From Pseudoips prasinana (Eukaryota > Arthropoda > Insecta > Lepidoptera > Nolidae), in contig OX621242.1 in the NCBI GenBank assembly GCA_951640165.1, forward strand, positions 38,831,501 through 38,895,500: 64,000 bases of DNA, in the 5' to 3' direction. The notes under the pieces are model-generated. The model searched no databases and had not been told where the DNA came from. It saw only the letters and a list, made by a program, of their open reading frames with translations. The translations under genes and the position numbers were made by a program. Below are positions 9,901 to 17,944 of the stretch, one piece after another; the stretch's first letter is position 1; each line of letters begins with the position of its first letter.

Positions 9901-10656
9901 CGCCACATATCCCTTAGTTGTTCGCACGCCTTTACCCTTGTTGGCCTTAACTTCTACGAAACCGGTATAGTCTACCCCAGTGTGGTAAAACGGAGGAGCC
10001 GGGTTCATTCTGGCCGCGGGCAGATCTCCCATCAACTGGTGTTCCTTTCTTGTAGCATGTTTTCGGCAAGTGACACAATTCCGCAGCTGTGACTTGGTTG
10101 TTTTGATTCCACTTGGTATCCAATACTGTCTCCTCAGGGTCGCCAGAGTTAGTTTGGGTCCTCCATGAAACGTTAGCAAATGAGATTCATCTATAAGAAG
10201 TTCAGCTAAACGAGTTTTGTTAGGTATTACTTTAGGATACTTCATCTCACTGCTCAGGTTTGCATGCCGTAGGCGTCCTCCCACTCTCAAAATTCCGTTT
10301 TCATCAATAAAACAATTTAAAAGAAATAATTTACTTTTTGTTCCAACGGTACTATTCTTACTGATTTTTTCGACCTCTTCAGCAAATTCCTTTCGTTGTA
10401 CATATTTAATTATTGTTAATTTAGCTTTTCGCAATTCTTGCAATGTTAGGTACGATGGCAAATGTTTACGTTTTGAAATTGGTGTCAACGCCCTGAGTAT
10501 CCACGCAAATATATGTATTATTTTTCGAAATGAGCTATAATTGTTTAATAAATCTTCAATAATGTTAATAGTTTGTTGTATAATATTAACTTGTTTTATT
10601 TTTCTTGTTTCTTCTTCTGTAGTGTACATGGGTTGTTGACTCTGTACTTTCTTCAT
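6991..10656 (-). CDS. Integrase-envelope polyprotein of BEL/Pao element
   Basis: 1221 codons. Residues 41-60 are the usual linker after RNase H. The integrase follows with an HHCC zinc motif (H159, H164, C194, C197) and catalytic D229, D295 and E348 (in GGLWERAV). A DUF5641-like C-terminal domain spans about 430-520. After residue 545 comes an envelope-like region: a hydrophobic signal-like stretch (about 556-575), a tetra-arginine furin-type site (671-674) and a hydrophobic fusion-peptide-like segment right after it. A cysteine-rich block lies at about 917-984, several N-glycosylation sites are present, a membrane span lies at about 1092-1113, and a basic tail follows. This layout resembles baculovirus F and errantivirus Env proteins. 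The frame is +1 relative to the upstream pol frame and overlaps it by 71 nt. The ATG at 10656 sits just after an in-frame TAG, so expression needs +1 frameshifting, reinitiation or splicing. Confidence 0.9.
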   Translation of the reverse strand: MKKVQSQQPMYTTEEETRKIKQVNIIQQTINIIEDLLNNYSSFRKIIHIFAWILRALTPISKRKHLPSYLTLQELRKAKLTIIKYVQRKEFAEEVEKISKNSTVGTKSKLFLLNCFIDENGILRVGGRLRHANLSSEMKYPKVIPNKTRLAELLIDESHLLTFHGGPKLTLATLRRQYWIPSGIKTTKSQLRNCVTCRKHATRKEHQLMGDLPAARMNPAPPFYHTGVDYTGFVEVKANKGKGVRTTKGYVAVFICMVTKAVHLELVSDLTSSAFLAALSRMAARRGAPRHKYSDQGTNFIGANRLLREEYEEIQQVFGDKLLADIADMEIEWHFNAPSWPSAGGLWERAVRSLKYHLKRVVGEQRLTFEEYTTILTKIEACLNSRPLCSLNENIEDLEYISPAHFLTGRSGNTVIDTKQDARTRWHLTAQITRQIWLKWKTEYLTQLTAREKWGKLQRNMKIGDMVVVHEDNVPAGKWIMGKVVDVHPGSDGYVRVVTLKTKGGVIKRPVVKLSLLPIEKDEQQGKVPETNTQTSNIEENQSPRGTRRKSNTVSFSYIVMALTFFMTMCGSAHGTYNVTQFGKEQSLFFDSIGRLNLAKDKWTMVIFYDMSPYWEGISAFNKINTYLDTICKTIGGEHCNTITTQLSHEANELKYYNQFLLNQQVSRHVRRRRGLINGVGYLANSLFGVLDEHFAEKYTRDINLIRNHEKHIVELWKNQTSIIESEYNLLQRTASIINKQHKFINQHIMKLENRSKKFQEDINNIELLQEFTLMSLTASNLLQNLKGNQDTLVDILTNIHHGQFNIHLLTPDQLQSELNTISGHLSDDTMLPIKPHNLRDLYPLLNLKARLTENYFLFQITFPLIGRDTYKLYKITSIPHQYNESMVELIPLSEYIATDLKRNTYTTLTSDELSTCMKQSIWICDLKKPIQHQRSESIFCELDPNTNKCKIKRSRCENKWVYLTNPSHYLYHCCNSCPVNVLCGEQISVEILHQAGIIYIEPGCLLKGHDFTLHSPKNTENLVNITSPVYSPAIDQLNYFINTSIAWTDIPNITDSNNLETELNQLHQRIEEMKNNKFELEASLSYHNIHLYSVSYILVGAGVVAAGALWCRRWQRRRASGARLSPDIELQPTAGNRSEVNSARRVNRQCSDQTSDNSARSNKVDRQPSVSDINESARLCMGDRRPSPHGRYGVIKTCAVKNQSCSPMPRRNLELRYDKS

Positions 10657-10670
10657 GTCTGTCTAAGGAT
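10586..10670 (-). promoter_or_regulatory. Overlap window between pol and integrase-env frames
   Basis: On the minus strand the +1 frame is open from just after a TAG (about 10662-10664) and the 0 frame is open to TAA at 10586-10588. Any frame change must occur within this window. It holds an ATG for the second frame and an A-rich stretch (AAGAAAAATAAAAC). No canonical slippery heptamer is obvious. Confidence 0.6.
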
Positions 10671-13600
10671 AGTAACCATACTGGTCCATGCCACCACAGT
10701 GGATGTTCTAAAAGCTGAGACACCGTTAGTCCCCTGCTAGCGCAGTCGGCAGCATTTTCTGCGGACTTTACATACCGCCAGTTGTCACTCGGCATAATCT
10801 GTTTTATAGCCTTAATTCTGTTGGAAACAAATGGTGTCCATCGTGTTGAATTTCCATGTATCCAGCCCAACACGACCATGGAATCACACCATCCATAAGT
10901 TTCATATGGGCATCTAATACTAGAAGTAATTTTGCTCATGAGTCTTGCCAATAAATGTGCACCACATAACTCTGTTCTTGGCAATGTTATAGCCTTTCGA
11001 TGTGGTATAAGCTTAGACTTTCCAGCTACCAATATAGTTTCTTGGCTATGTTTAGTTCGAGCATATACTACACATGCGTAGGCTTCCATGGAAGCGTCAC
11101 AAAACCCATGGAATTCGATAATACTGTTCTCTTGCGTTCTTATCCACCGCGGCACCACACAATTTTTTATGTTTTCTATATCAGCTGCTAGTTTACACCA
11201 CTCCTTGTATACGTCACCAGATACTTCATCATCCCATTGGAGATCAGTTTGCCATAGCTTTTGGAAGAGTAGTTTTAGCTTTGTAGATAAGGGTGTTAAC
11301 CAGCCCAACGGGTCAAATAACTTCGAAATTTCCGAGAGTAATTTCCGTTTAGTAAGTCTTTCTATGTGTGTTGTGAAATTATAATTAAATGTAAAATGAT
11401 CTTGTTTTGTTTGCCAGCATAAACCTAATGTTTTTGAAGTTTCTTCATTTTTGAAGTGATAACTTGTTTCTTCCGCATTCTGTTTTACGCTTTCTAATAC
11501 TCTTTCATTATTTGAGGCCCATTTTCTTAACGTAAATCCACCTAATTTCAACAACTGATGCAGTTCCTTAATCAAGTACTTTCCCTGTTTAATGTTATAG
11601 GCACCATGGAGTAGGTCATCCATCATGAATGAATTTTCTAGGATTTCCGCTGCCTCAGGATGTTTACTACGCTCATCCGACGCCAACTGTCTTAAAGTCC
11701 TCATAGCTAAAAATGGGGCTGATTTAGTCCCATAAGTGATTGTAGTTAGTTGAAAGCTCTGTATGGGTTGTTCCGATGATTCTCTCCAAACAATTTTTTG
11801 AAGATGCTGGTCGATATTGTTAACCAATACTTGGCGGTACATCTTCTCGATGTCCGCTGTAAACGCGTAAGGATATTGCCTCCACTGTAATAACAATGAT
11901 TGTAAATCCCTTTGCATGTTAGGCCCTTTGCACATTATGTCATTCAAACTAAACCGAGTAGATGTTTTGGCAGACGCGTTAAATACTACGCGTAACTTTG
12001 TTGTTAATGAGTCATCACGCTGCACACCGTGATGAGGTAGGTAGCATTGTAGTCTCGCTATTGAGTTTGTTTCTTCAGGTTTCATATGTTTTAATTCGAG
12101 ATATTCTTTCATAAAGGTTTTATATTTGCTAGCTAAATGTTCTTGTTTTCTAAATTTTGTTTCTAAATTCCTCAGTTGGGCGATCGCCATAGGCTTAGAC
12201 ATGCCCAGTTTGTGTTTCAACTCTTCCTTCAGTGGTATTCTAACTTCATAGCGGCCTTCTTCTGTTCTTCTTGTTGTTGACTCATAAAATGTTAGACATT
12301 CTTGATCTTCGGTAGACAGATTTGAATTCTCACTGATCTCTTCCACCTGCCAAAACCGTCTGATCTCTTCTATGTTATTTAACACGACATTACACTGGTA
12401 TGTCTTTACGTTGCCGCATAGCAACCATCCCAGTTGAGTTTGTTGTACTAAGGGCTGATGTGCATTACCGCTTTTTATAATGCCACTTAGCATGATGTTT
12501 GCGTAAATGTCGGCTCCGAGTAACAAATCCACGGGCCGGCTGTTATAGAACTCGGGGTCAGCTAATGGTATGTTATCAATATGCGACCAATCTGGTTTCG
12601 GGAAGCTCTTGTTTGGTAGGCATTTAATGAGATTAGTCATAATAAAGGCTTCCGTTTCGAATGTAAAGTTGTTGTGCAGAGAAGCGCATACTATAGAAAT
12701 CACTCCCTTGCAGTTGTTCTCCTTTTGTCCTACTCCAAAGACGATTCCTTTACATCTCTGTCTTTTTATGTTTAATAACTGCGCCGCCGATTCTGTTATT
12801 AATGATATTTGGGAGCCCTGATCCACCAAAGCTCGCAAGGTATACTCCGAACCGTCAGAACCCTTAACACTTACCAAAGCGGTTGCTAGCAGTATCTCTG
12901 AGCTGTCGACGTGTGACGTATGTGACGCAGCCGCGAAGTTCTCATGTTGTTGTTGTGAAGTCATTTGACTACGATTTGATGACAAAGAAGGAGCATTTTT
13001 GAGTTTTGCAAATGCGTCATGTAAAATAGTGTTATGCGGTTCTTGACATTTTCGGCATGTTAAATTAGAATTGCATTTATTACCATTATGGCTAAATAGG
13101 CAATTAGTGCAGAGTTTTAATTTGTTTGCTGTTTTTAATTTTTGTTCATCATTTAACGCTAAATAATTTTTGCAATTATAAATGCCATGTTGATAACTGC
13201 ACATTGGACACTTGACATTCGACACGTGCATGGATTTTGCAATCGGCTTATTTAGGTTATTGTAAGTGTTGTTCGACTTATTATATGAGCTATAAAAATG
13301 TTTCTTTATTTCCGATGATGAATTATTGTTATATTTCTTTACAGAGTTTTTTTGTAATCTACTATCTTGTTTTCTCTGGGCTGTTTCGAGAGTAATGAAT
13401 TTTGTTTCCAAAAACTCTAGGAATTCTTTTAGAACCGGCAGTTCCCTAGAGTTTTTCAATGATTCTAGGTAGTCGGTGTATGTGTCGTTGTCTAGTTTTT
13501 GACCTAGAATATGAACTACGATAGGGTCCCATGATGTTATGTCGACGCCTAAGTTCTTTATACCATTTAAGCATTCCAGTGTTGTATCGTGCATCCTTTT

Positions 13601-14632
13601 TATTTGGTACACCGACTGCTGCTGCATGTTAGGAAGGCCAAGGAGAATGTTCATGTGGGAAGAGAAGATCAATTTATTGTTATTATAGCGATGTGTGAGA
13701 ATCTGCCAGGATACTGAATAATTATCCGTACTAATTTGTAGGTGTTGTATGAGTTTTTCAGCTTCTCCGCGTACCTTGCTCTTGAGATATTGCATTTTCT
13801 GGCCGTTGGATAGTGACGGGTTGTTATGGATAGCTTCCGTGAATAGATCCCGGAAGGATACCCATTGGTTATAGTTGCCAGTAAACGTTGGAATTTCGAG
13901 TTGCGGAGTTGACTTGTTTCTATGCACGACGGACCACATTTTTTTGTTGATTGCTTTCTTCAAACTGTTGAATTGTTTCTCATACTTGTCGAACATGTAG
14001 TTGTACGTTTCGTTGCCTTCGTCTATCTCACTCTCAATCTCCCAATGTAGTGTGTCAATTGTTTTCCATCTAGCTTCCAGCGTTTTTAAAACGTCTTCGA
14101 ATTCCCATTTCTCCGAGATAGACTCTACATCAATGTTTACCTTTGTTCGCAAGAAGGCTTTAAAATTCGCTTGTTGGCGACGTAACAAATCATCGGCTTT
14201 ACTATTCGTACCCGTGTGTGTTTTATGAGTTGGGTTGCCCTGAGAGCTGGGCCCCGCAACCGCTGCAGTTTCTTCCTTCTCCGACTGAACCATACTCATA
14301 GTTGATTTAGACGGTGTTTTCGCTTGTTCAATCGGCTTGCCCGACCTCGTAACCAATTCCTCGTACTGTTGATTTATTAAAGCCTTCACTTGCTCATAGG
14401 CCTGCAAAGTCTTCTCAAATTCGTTAAGCCCGAAGTAAGGGTGAGCCTGACTTATTTCTCTCGTAATGCGGTCATGATTACCCTCATATTCCCTCCAGTA
14501 TTCCTCCAGAGTATTCAGTCGCCTCTTGAAGTAATCTGGTGTTTTCCTATCAGCGCTATCTTTTTTGATGTTGATGCCAAGTTTGACGATGCTTTCATAG
14601 ATCATCGATTGAATGTCAATAAGCTCGGCCAT
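10586..14632 (-). CDS. Gag-protease-RT-RNaseH polyprotein of BEL/Pao element
   Basis: 1348 codons starting at the first ATG after the leader. Gag occupies roughly 1-545, with a DUF1759-like segment (about 245-420, including IPTFTGNYNQW). Zinc-knuckle-like clusters follow: C475/C478/C487, then C508-C511-H515-C520 and C526-C529-H533-H538. The aspartic protease motif is LVDQGSQ with D604. The Pao-type RT has D927 (FTADIEKMYRQ) and the D1005-D1006 pair in MMDDLL. RNase H has D1179 (FCDAS), E1221, D1250 and D1296. The frame ends at TAA soon after RNase H, without the integrase, which lies in the overlapping frame downstream. No internal stop or frameshift is seen up to that point, so the protein is probably functional. 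Confidence 0.93.
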   Translation of the reverse strand: MAELIDIQSMIYESIVKLGINIKKDSADRKTPDYFKRRLNTLEEYWREYEGNHDRITREISQAHPYFGLNEFEKTLQAYEQVKALINQQYEELVTRSGKPIEQAKTPSKSTMSMVQSEKEETAAVAGPSSQGNPTHKTHTGTNSKADDLLRRQQANFKAFLRTKVNIDVESISEKWEFEDVLKTLEARWKTIDTLHWEIESEIDEGNETYNYMFDKYEKQFNSLKKAINKKMWSVVHRNKSTPQLEIPTFTGNYNQWVSFRDLFTEAIHNNPSLSNGQKMQYLKSKVRGEAEKLIQHLQISTDNYSVSWQILTHRYNNNKLIFSSHMNILLGLPNMQQQSVYQIKRMHDTTLECLNGIKNLGVDITSWDPIVVHILGQKLDNDTYTDYLESLKNSRELPVLKEFLEFLETKFITLETAQRKQDSRLQKNSVKKYNNNSSSEIKKHFYSSYNKSNNTYNNLNKPIAKSMHVSNVKCPMCSYQHGIYNCKNYLALNDEQKLKTANKLKLCTNCLFSHNGNKCNSNLTCRKCQEPHNTILHDAFAKLKNAPSLSSNRSQMTSQQQHENFAAASHTSHVDSSEILLATALVSVKGSDGSEYTLRALVDQGSQISLITESAAQLLNIKRQRCKGIVFGVGQKENNCKGVISIVCASLHNNFTFETEAFIMTNLIKCLPNKSFPKPDWSHIDNIPLADPEFYNSRPVDLLLGADIYANIMLSGIIKSGNAHQPLVQQTQLGWLLCGNVKTYQCNVVLNNIEEIRRFWQVEEISENSNLSTEDQECLTFYESTTRRTEEGRYEVRIPLKEELKHKLGMSKPMAIAQLRNLETKFRKQEHLASKYKTFMKEYLELKHMKPEETNSIARLQCYLPHHGVQRDDSLTTKLRVVFNASAKTSTRFSLNDIMCKGPNMQRDLQSLLLQWRQYPYAFTADIEKMYRQVLVNNIDQHLQKIVWRESSEQPIQSFQLTTITYGTKSAPFLAMRTLRQLASDERSKHPEAAEILENSFMMDDLLHGAYNIKQGKYLIKELHQLLKLGGFTLRKWASNNERVLESVKQNAEETSYHFKNEETSKTLGLCWQTKQDHFTFNYNFTTHIERLTKRKLLSEISKLFDPLGWLTPLSTKLKLLFQKLWQTDLQWDDEVSGDVYKEWCKLAADIENIKNCVVPRWIRTQENSIIEFHGFCDASMEAYACVVYARTKHSQETILVAGKSKLIPHRKAITLPRTELCGAHLLARLMSKITSSIRCPYETYGWCDSMVVLGWIHGNSTRWTPFVSNRIKAIKQIMPSDNWRYVKSAENAADCASRGLTVSQLLEHPLWWHGPVWLLSLDRHEESTESTTHVHYRRRNKKNKTS

Positions 14633-14903
14633 GTTTATTGAATGTCAAAATATATTTCTCTAGAAGAAAAATAAGGAAAGGTATGTTGGTACTTGCGTGT
14701 ATGCAGTCTAGTACTTAGCTCCACGCAGTCTGCTGCAGCTGTTGTTTCACGCAGTCTGCTGCGGCTGTTGCTCCAATGTTAGCACTACAATCCTCTGACC
14801 GAACACACCAGCACTAAATGTTAACTAGTTCACCCCCGCTCGTGCAAATATCGCGATTTCTCGGAACACGTGACGCGCGAGGGCCTTTCGAAGGACCAAA
14901 CTA
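14633..14903 (-). other. BEL/Pao 5' leader
   Basis: 271-nt untranslated leader between the 5' LTR and the gag ATG. It contains a 23-nt direct repeat at 14722-14744 and 14748-14770 (units begin CACGCAGTCTGCTGC and differ at one base). Confidence 0.7.
14887..14898 (-). other. Candidate primer-binding site
   Basis: On the minus strand TGGTCCTTCGAA starts 5 nt after the 5' LTR. A TGG start is expected for pairing with a tRNA CCA end. I could not assign the tRNA. Confidence 0.35.
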
Positions 14904-15182
14904 TGTACGGTGTAATGCGGTGGGGGTTGCAGAGTTTGTTGAATGATAGAATGTTGTTTCACTAAAATAAAGTTTATTGTACTGATCCACAATAACTTCT
15001 TAAATGTTAAAATGTTAGCAAGAACTATGTTAAATGGAGTGTTAGAAATGTTGCAATGAATGCACGCGAATATCACGGTTACTCGATGCGCACTGACTCT
15101 ATGTTACAATTTTAATACTAATGAAGTAACTGCGTAAGTCGCGTAATGCTGAGCAAGGTGTTCGGTGTCATTGCACCGAACA
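14904..15182 (-). repeat. BEL/Pao 5' LTR
   Basis: 279 bp, apparently identical to 6636-6914. It would carry the element promoter. AATAAA on the minus strand lies at 14973-14978. Its outer end is the palindrome at 15159-15182. Confidence 0.93.
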
Positions 15183-15187
15183 ATATA
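15183..15187. repeat. BEL/Pao target-site duplication, right
   Basis: ATATA directly after the right LTR, matching 6631-6635. Confidence 0.85.
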
Positions 15188-15520
15188 TATCAGAATATAA
15201 TGTTTGTTAGAAAAAATATTCATAATTATAAAAAGAAAAGTGAACTGCATAATATAAATACTAGGAATAAAAACAAACTAGCCATGCCAGGCTTTAGAGT
15301 AAGCAAAACTAATAAATCATTTTTAGGAAATTGTATTAGGTTTTATAACAAGCTTCCTACTCAAATTACTGATCTGCCTGACACAAGTTTTAAAACACAT
15401 ATTAAACGTGTACTTATGGCTAGGGGTTATTACACCACTAAAGAGTACATCGATGACAAAGACGTCTGGCTCTCACTTCCTACCTGCACATTGCTCGCTG
15501 GAGATCTTGTAGCCATATAG
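15188..15520 (+). pseudogene. Jockey/CR1-type LINE ORF2 fragment, right part
   Basis: Continues the frame broken at 6635 and runs to TAG at 15518-15520. It encodes NIMFVRKNIHNYKKKS, NTRNKNKLAMP, then IRFYNKLPTQI and FKTHIKRVLM, the typical C-terminal end of this LINE type. No further break is seen, so the segment was coding-intact apart from the 8.5-kb insertion. Confidence 0.85.
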
Positions 15521-15911
15521 ACATGACTGATCTGCTGTGTTACGTGAACTATCTGTAAATGATTGCTATCATATACTTAATTTAAAATTATTGACTCTGT
15601 CTCAAAATGAATAATGTTATTGTTTCGAAGTTTTTCTTTTGTATACCTAAATATAATCTAAAATAATAAGCACTCAGACAACCGATCGAGCATATATTGT
15701 GTTTGCCTACTAAATAATTACTCTAATTGGACCAAATCCCGTGTTCATGCCCGCTTGAGTATGTTTCGCCGGACCGTCTCAACTGGGTCGTGTTGAAACC
15801 GGTAGTAGATGAACCCACTGAGTTTGTTTCGCTGGATCTTCTCAGTTGGGGCGCATTGGATCCGGTGGTAGCATTAAAGCGCGACCGTCGTTATTAACAC
15901 AAGGTCCGTCC
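15521..15911 (+). other. Likely LINE 3' UTR
   Basis: Non-coding sequence after the LINE stop. It includes a duplicated phrase (GAGTATGTTTCGC.GGA at about 15757 and GAGTTTGTTTCGCTGGA at about 15820). It leads into RepE at 15912, which might be the end of the same LINE or a separate insertion. Confidence 0.45.
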
Positions 15912-16190
15912 TAATAATAATACCTTTAATATAGACAGAACCATTGACAATATGTAGTAAAAATATTAGACTTAAACTAGATAATTAAACATAATCTCTT
16001 GACAATAACTTGATACGAGCTAGCTAAATATCATTTCTGTATAAAATAAAATTTATAAATGTTTTCATACAAGATGTACCTAAATATCTATGTTACTAGA
16101 AATAATATCTAATGTATACAACTATATTACTACAAACATGTTCTGACTATTTACAAGCGCTTTTTTAAAGTCTACGTGAATAAAAACCTT
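15912..16190 (+). repeat. RepE copy 1 (subfamily 1)
   Basis: A dispersed unit of about 280 bp running from TAATACC(T)TTTAATATAGACAG to TCTACGTGAATAAAAACC. It is almost identical to the reverse complement of 21876-22152. It has no coding content. A T/A-rich tail follows. Confidence 0.8.
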
Positions 16191-16227
16191 TTTTATTTAT
16201 TTATTATTTTATTTTATTGTAATTAAT

Positions 16228-16390
16228 TTATATGTCGCGGGGTACTTTACAAACATATTATAATAGACGGACACAAAGTACATTCAGACCTAGAACAACT
16301 ATTTTTGGGTCACACAAATAGTTGTCCTACGTGAAAATAGAACCCAGGATATGAAGTGGCGAAGCGACAGTCTTAACGACTGCCCCACAA
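16228..16390 (-). mobile_element. SINE-C copy
   Basis: Minus-strand unit: GTCGCGGGGTACTTTACAAA, GGACACAAAGTAC, then GGGTCACACAAATAG. The tRNA-like head at the right end includes AGACAGTC-type and GAACCC sequence. Confidence 0.75.
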
Positions 16391-16744
16391 AATTTTCTTA
16401 ACTTCTTTTTACAGCCATCATATTCTTATTTTGTATTTTGCATCATCACTGCAACATTACAACCGAAGTATGGGATATTAATTGTCAAGTTACTTACAAA
16501 TTACCTTCAAAAGAAAAGCACTTAATCCAAAAATACAACAATATAATTTGAACAATAAATTCTCAAACAATAAACAACTTCTTACCCCCAAAATGTTGTT
16601 CATAATGACTAGTAGTTTTCACCCCCTTGTATTTCTAACGAATTTATTACCCTCGACAGAATTGATATAGAGATGCTTAAAAAATGTGAGGAAAGCATGA
16701 TACCAACATTTACCGATTTTATGTAGTAGTACAAAGTTGAGTAT

Positions 16745-17065
16745 AAATAATAATAATGGCCTCCTAGCAGGTTTCAGCCACGGTGGCCAGTCTCAATGGC
16801 TGCCGTGGTCATATGACGACTAGCGCGGCGACCGGAACGAGACCGAGGCACGAGGGTGTTATAACGCCAACTCCCAGACTTCGGGCTGATAACATAAAGT
16901 TAGTAGATATACTAACTTTATGGTAAACTTTATGGCTGATACTGAAAGAAAATTTTCTAAACCGAAATATCCCAAAATCACTTTGTGGCCCGATCCGTCA
17001 TTTGAACCCAGGACCTTATTATTTGCGGCTGAACACGCTACCGCTAGACCAACGAATAAATTGTG
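16745..17065 (-). mobile_element. SINE-D copy with a palindromic micro-insertion
   Basis: Reverse complement of the SINE-D units at 39118 and 53449: tail GCCACGGTGGCC near 16780, body CCAACTCCCAGACTTCGGG, and a tRNA-like head with a GTTCAAAT-type B box near 17010. It is split by a 43-nt insertion at 16891-16933. Confidence 0.75.
16884..16940. repeat. Foldback micro-insertion with 7-bp duplication
   Basis: GGCTGAT at 16884-16890 and 16934-16940 flanks 43 nt that contain a perfect 13-bp hairpin (arms 16893-16905 and 16910-16922, loop GATA). The other SINE-D copies lack this segment. Confidence 0.65.
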
Positions 17066-17227
17066 TAAATCAACAGCCACGATTATGAAGTTAATTAACT
17101 AGCTAATCTTCACATACTACAGATAAACAGTATCGGATATAGTGTGAAATCGACGATTAACCAGTTGTTTTAAACTAAACAACTTGTGGAATATCTATGT
17201 TTGGAACAAACAAAATGTTTGATTATA

Positions 17228-17457
17228 TCCTGCCTACGAAGCTGGTGGTCCTGGGTTCGAATCCCGGTAAGTGCAAATATTTGTGTGATGAGCATGAATT
17301 TTTGTTTCTGAGTCATGGATGTTTTCTATGTATATAAGTATTTATCTATCTATATAAGTATGTATATGGTCGCCTGATACCCATAGTACAAGCTTTGCTT
17401 AGTTTGGGGCTAGAATGATCAGTGTGACATTGTCCCTAGATCTTATTATTATTATTT
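17228..17457 (+). mobile_element. SINE-A copy, 5'-truncated
   Basis: Begins in the tRNA-like head at CCTGCCTACGAAGCTGG, keeps the B box GGGTTCGAATCCCGG and the full body, and ends in ATTATTATT. The A-box half is missing. Confidence 0.8.
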
Positions 17458-17529
17458 AGTACCCCAGCTGCTCTACGTCGTAGCGGAGGAAGATTTTCTC
17501 CTTAAATCACCCCGAGACAGAACAGTTTG

Positions 17530-17650
17530 TTAAAATAAAACTGGTCTGGTTAGTGAACCTGACTGCTAAGTCAGAGGTCCTAGATTCGATCCCCACCCAG
17601 GATAAATCTTTGTTTGATGAGCACGTTTTTGTGTTCTGTGTGTGTGTAAT
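17530..17650 (+). mobile_element. SINE-B-type fragment
   Basis: A tRNA-like GGTCTGGTTAGTG...CTGCTAAGTCAGAGGTC segment with a B-box-like ATTCGATCC, then GATGAGCACG. It stops at the LINE tail that follows. Confidence 0.6.
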
Positions 17651-17862
17651 GAATGTTGTTAGTTTAAGTTCGGTTAAGGTAAATTTATTCAAACACCTTC
17701 ACTATCCAGTTTATTTTTGGATCGTTGGATTATATTCCATTTAAGATTGTCTGGAAGAAATCGCAGCAGCGATAAGACGGCCCACTATACTTTAATAACT
17801 ATGTTAAATTATTGTGTAATGTATTGGTGTATAATAAAGAGTATTTTACTTTACTTTATCTT
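17651..17862 (+). mobile_element. LINE 3' UTR tail
   Basis: Shares ATTTATTCAAACACCTTCAC, GCAGCAGCGATAAGA, TGTATTGGTGTA and AATAAAGAGTATT with 51420-51575 and ends in repeated ACTTT. It includes an AATAAA signal. 5'-truncated, no coding part. Confidence 0.65.
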
Positions 17863-17944
17863 TAATATGTATGTATTTAGAAATATGTAAGTATGTTTAC
17901 CATAGTACAGGCGCTGCCTTTTTTGGGATTGGATGGTAGTGTGT

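Larger units (their letters stand above)
6636..15182 (-). mobile_element. Complete env-bearing BEL/Pao LTR retroelement
   Basis: An 8547-bp element on the minus strand: LTR, leader, gag-PR-RT-RH frame, overlapping IN-Env frame, LTR. The two 279-bp LTRs show no difference by eye, and ATATA flanks both ends. Both long frames are open, so this is a recent insertion. The element lies inside the coding tail of an older LINE. Domain order (PR-RT-RH-IN), the Pao-type RT and the A17-type protease region place it in BEL/Pao. The C-terminal envelope-like region makes it retrovirus-like in organisation. Whether it makes particles cannot be told from sequence. Confidence 0.93.

Noticed and set aside
14825..15076. 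Minus-strand frames in the LTRs as accessory genes
   Set aside because: The frame is present in both LTRs only because they are identical, and it crosses the LTR border differently at each; no domain.
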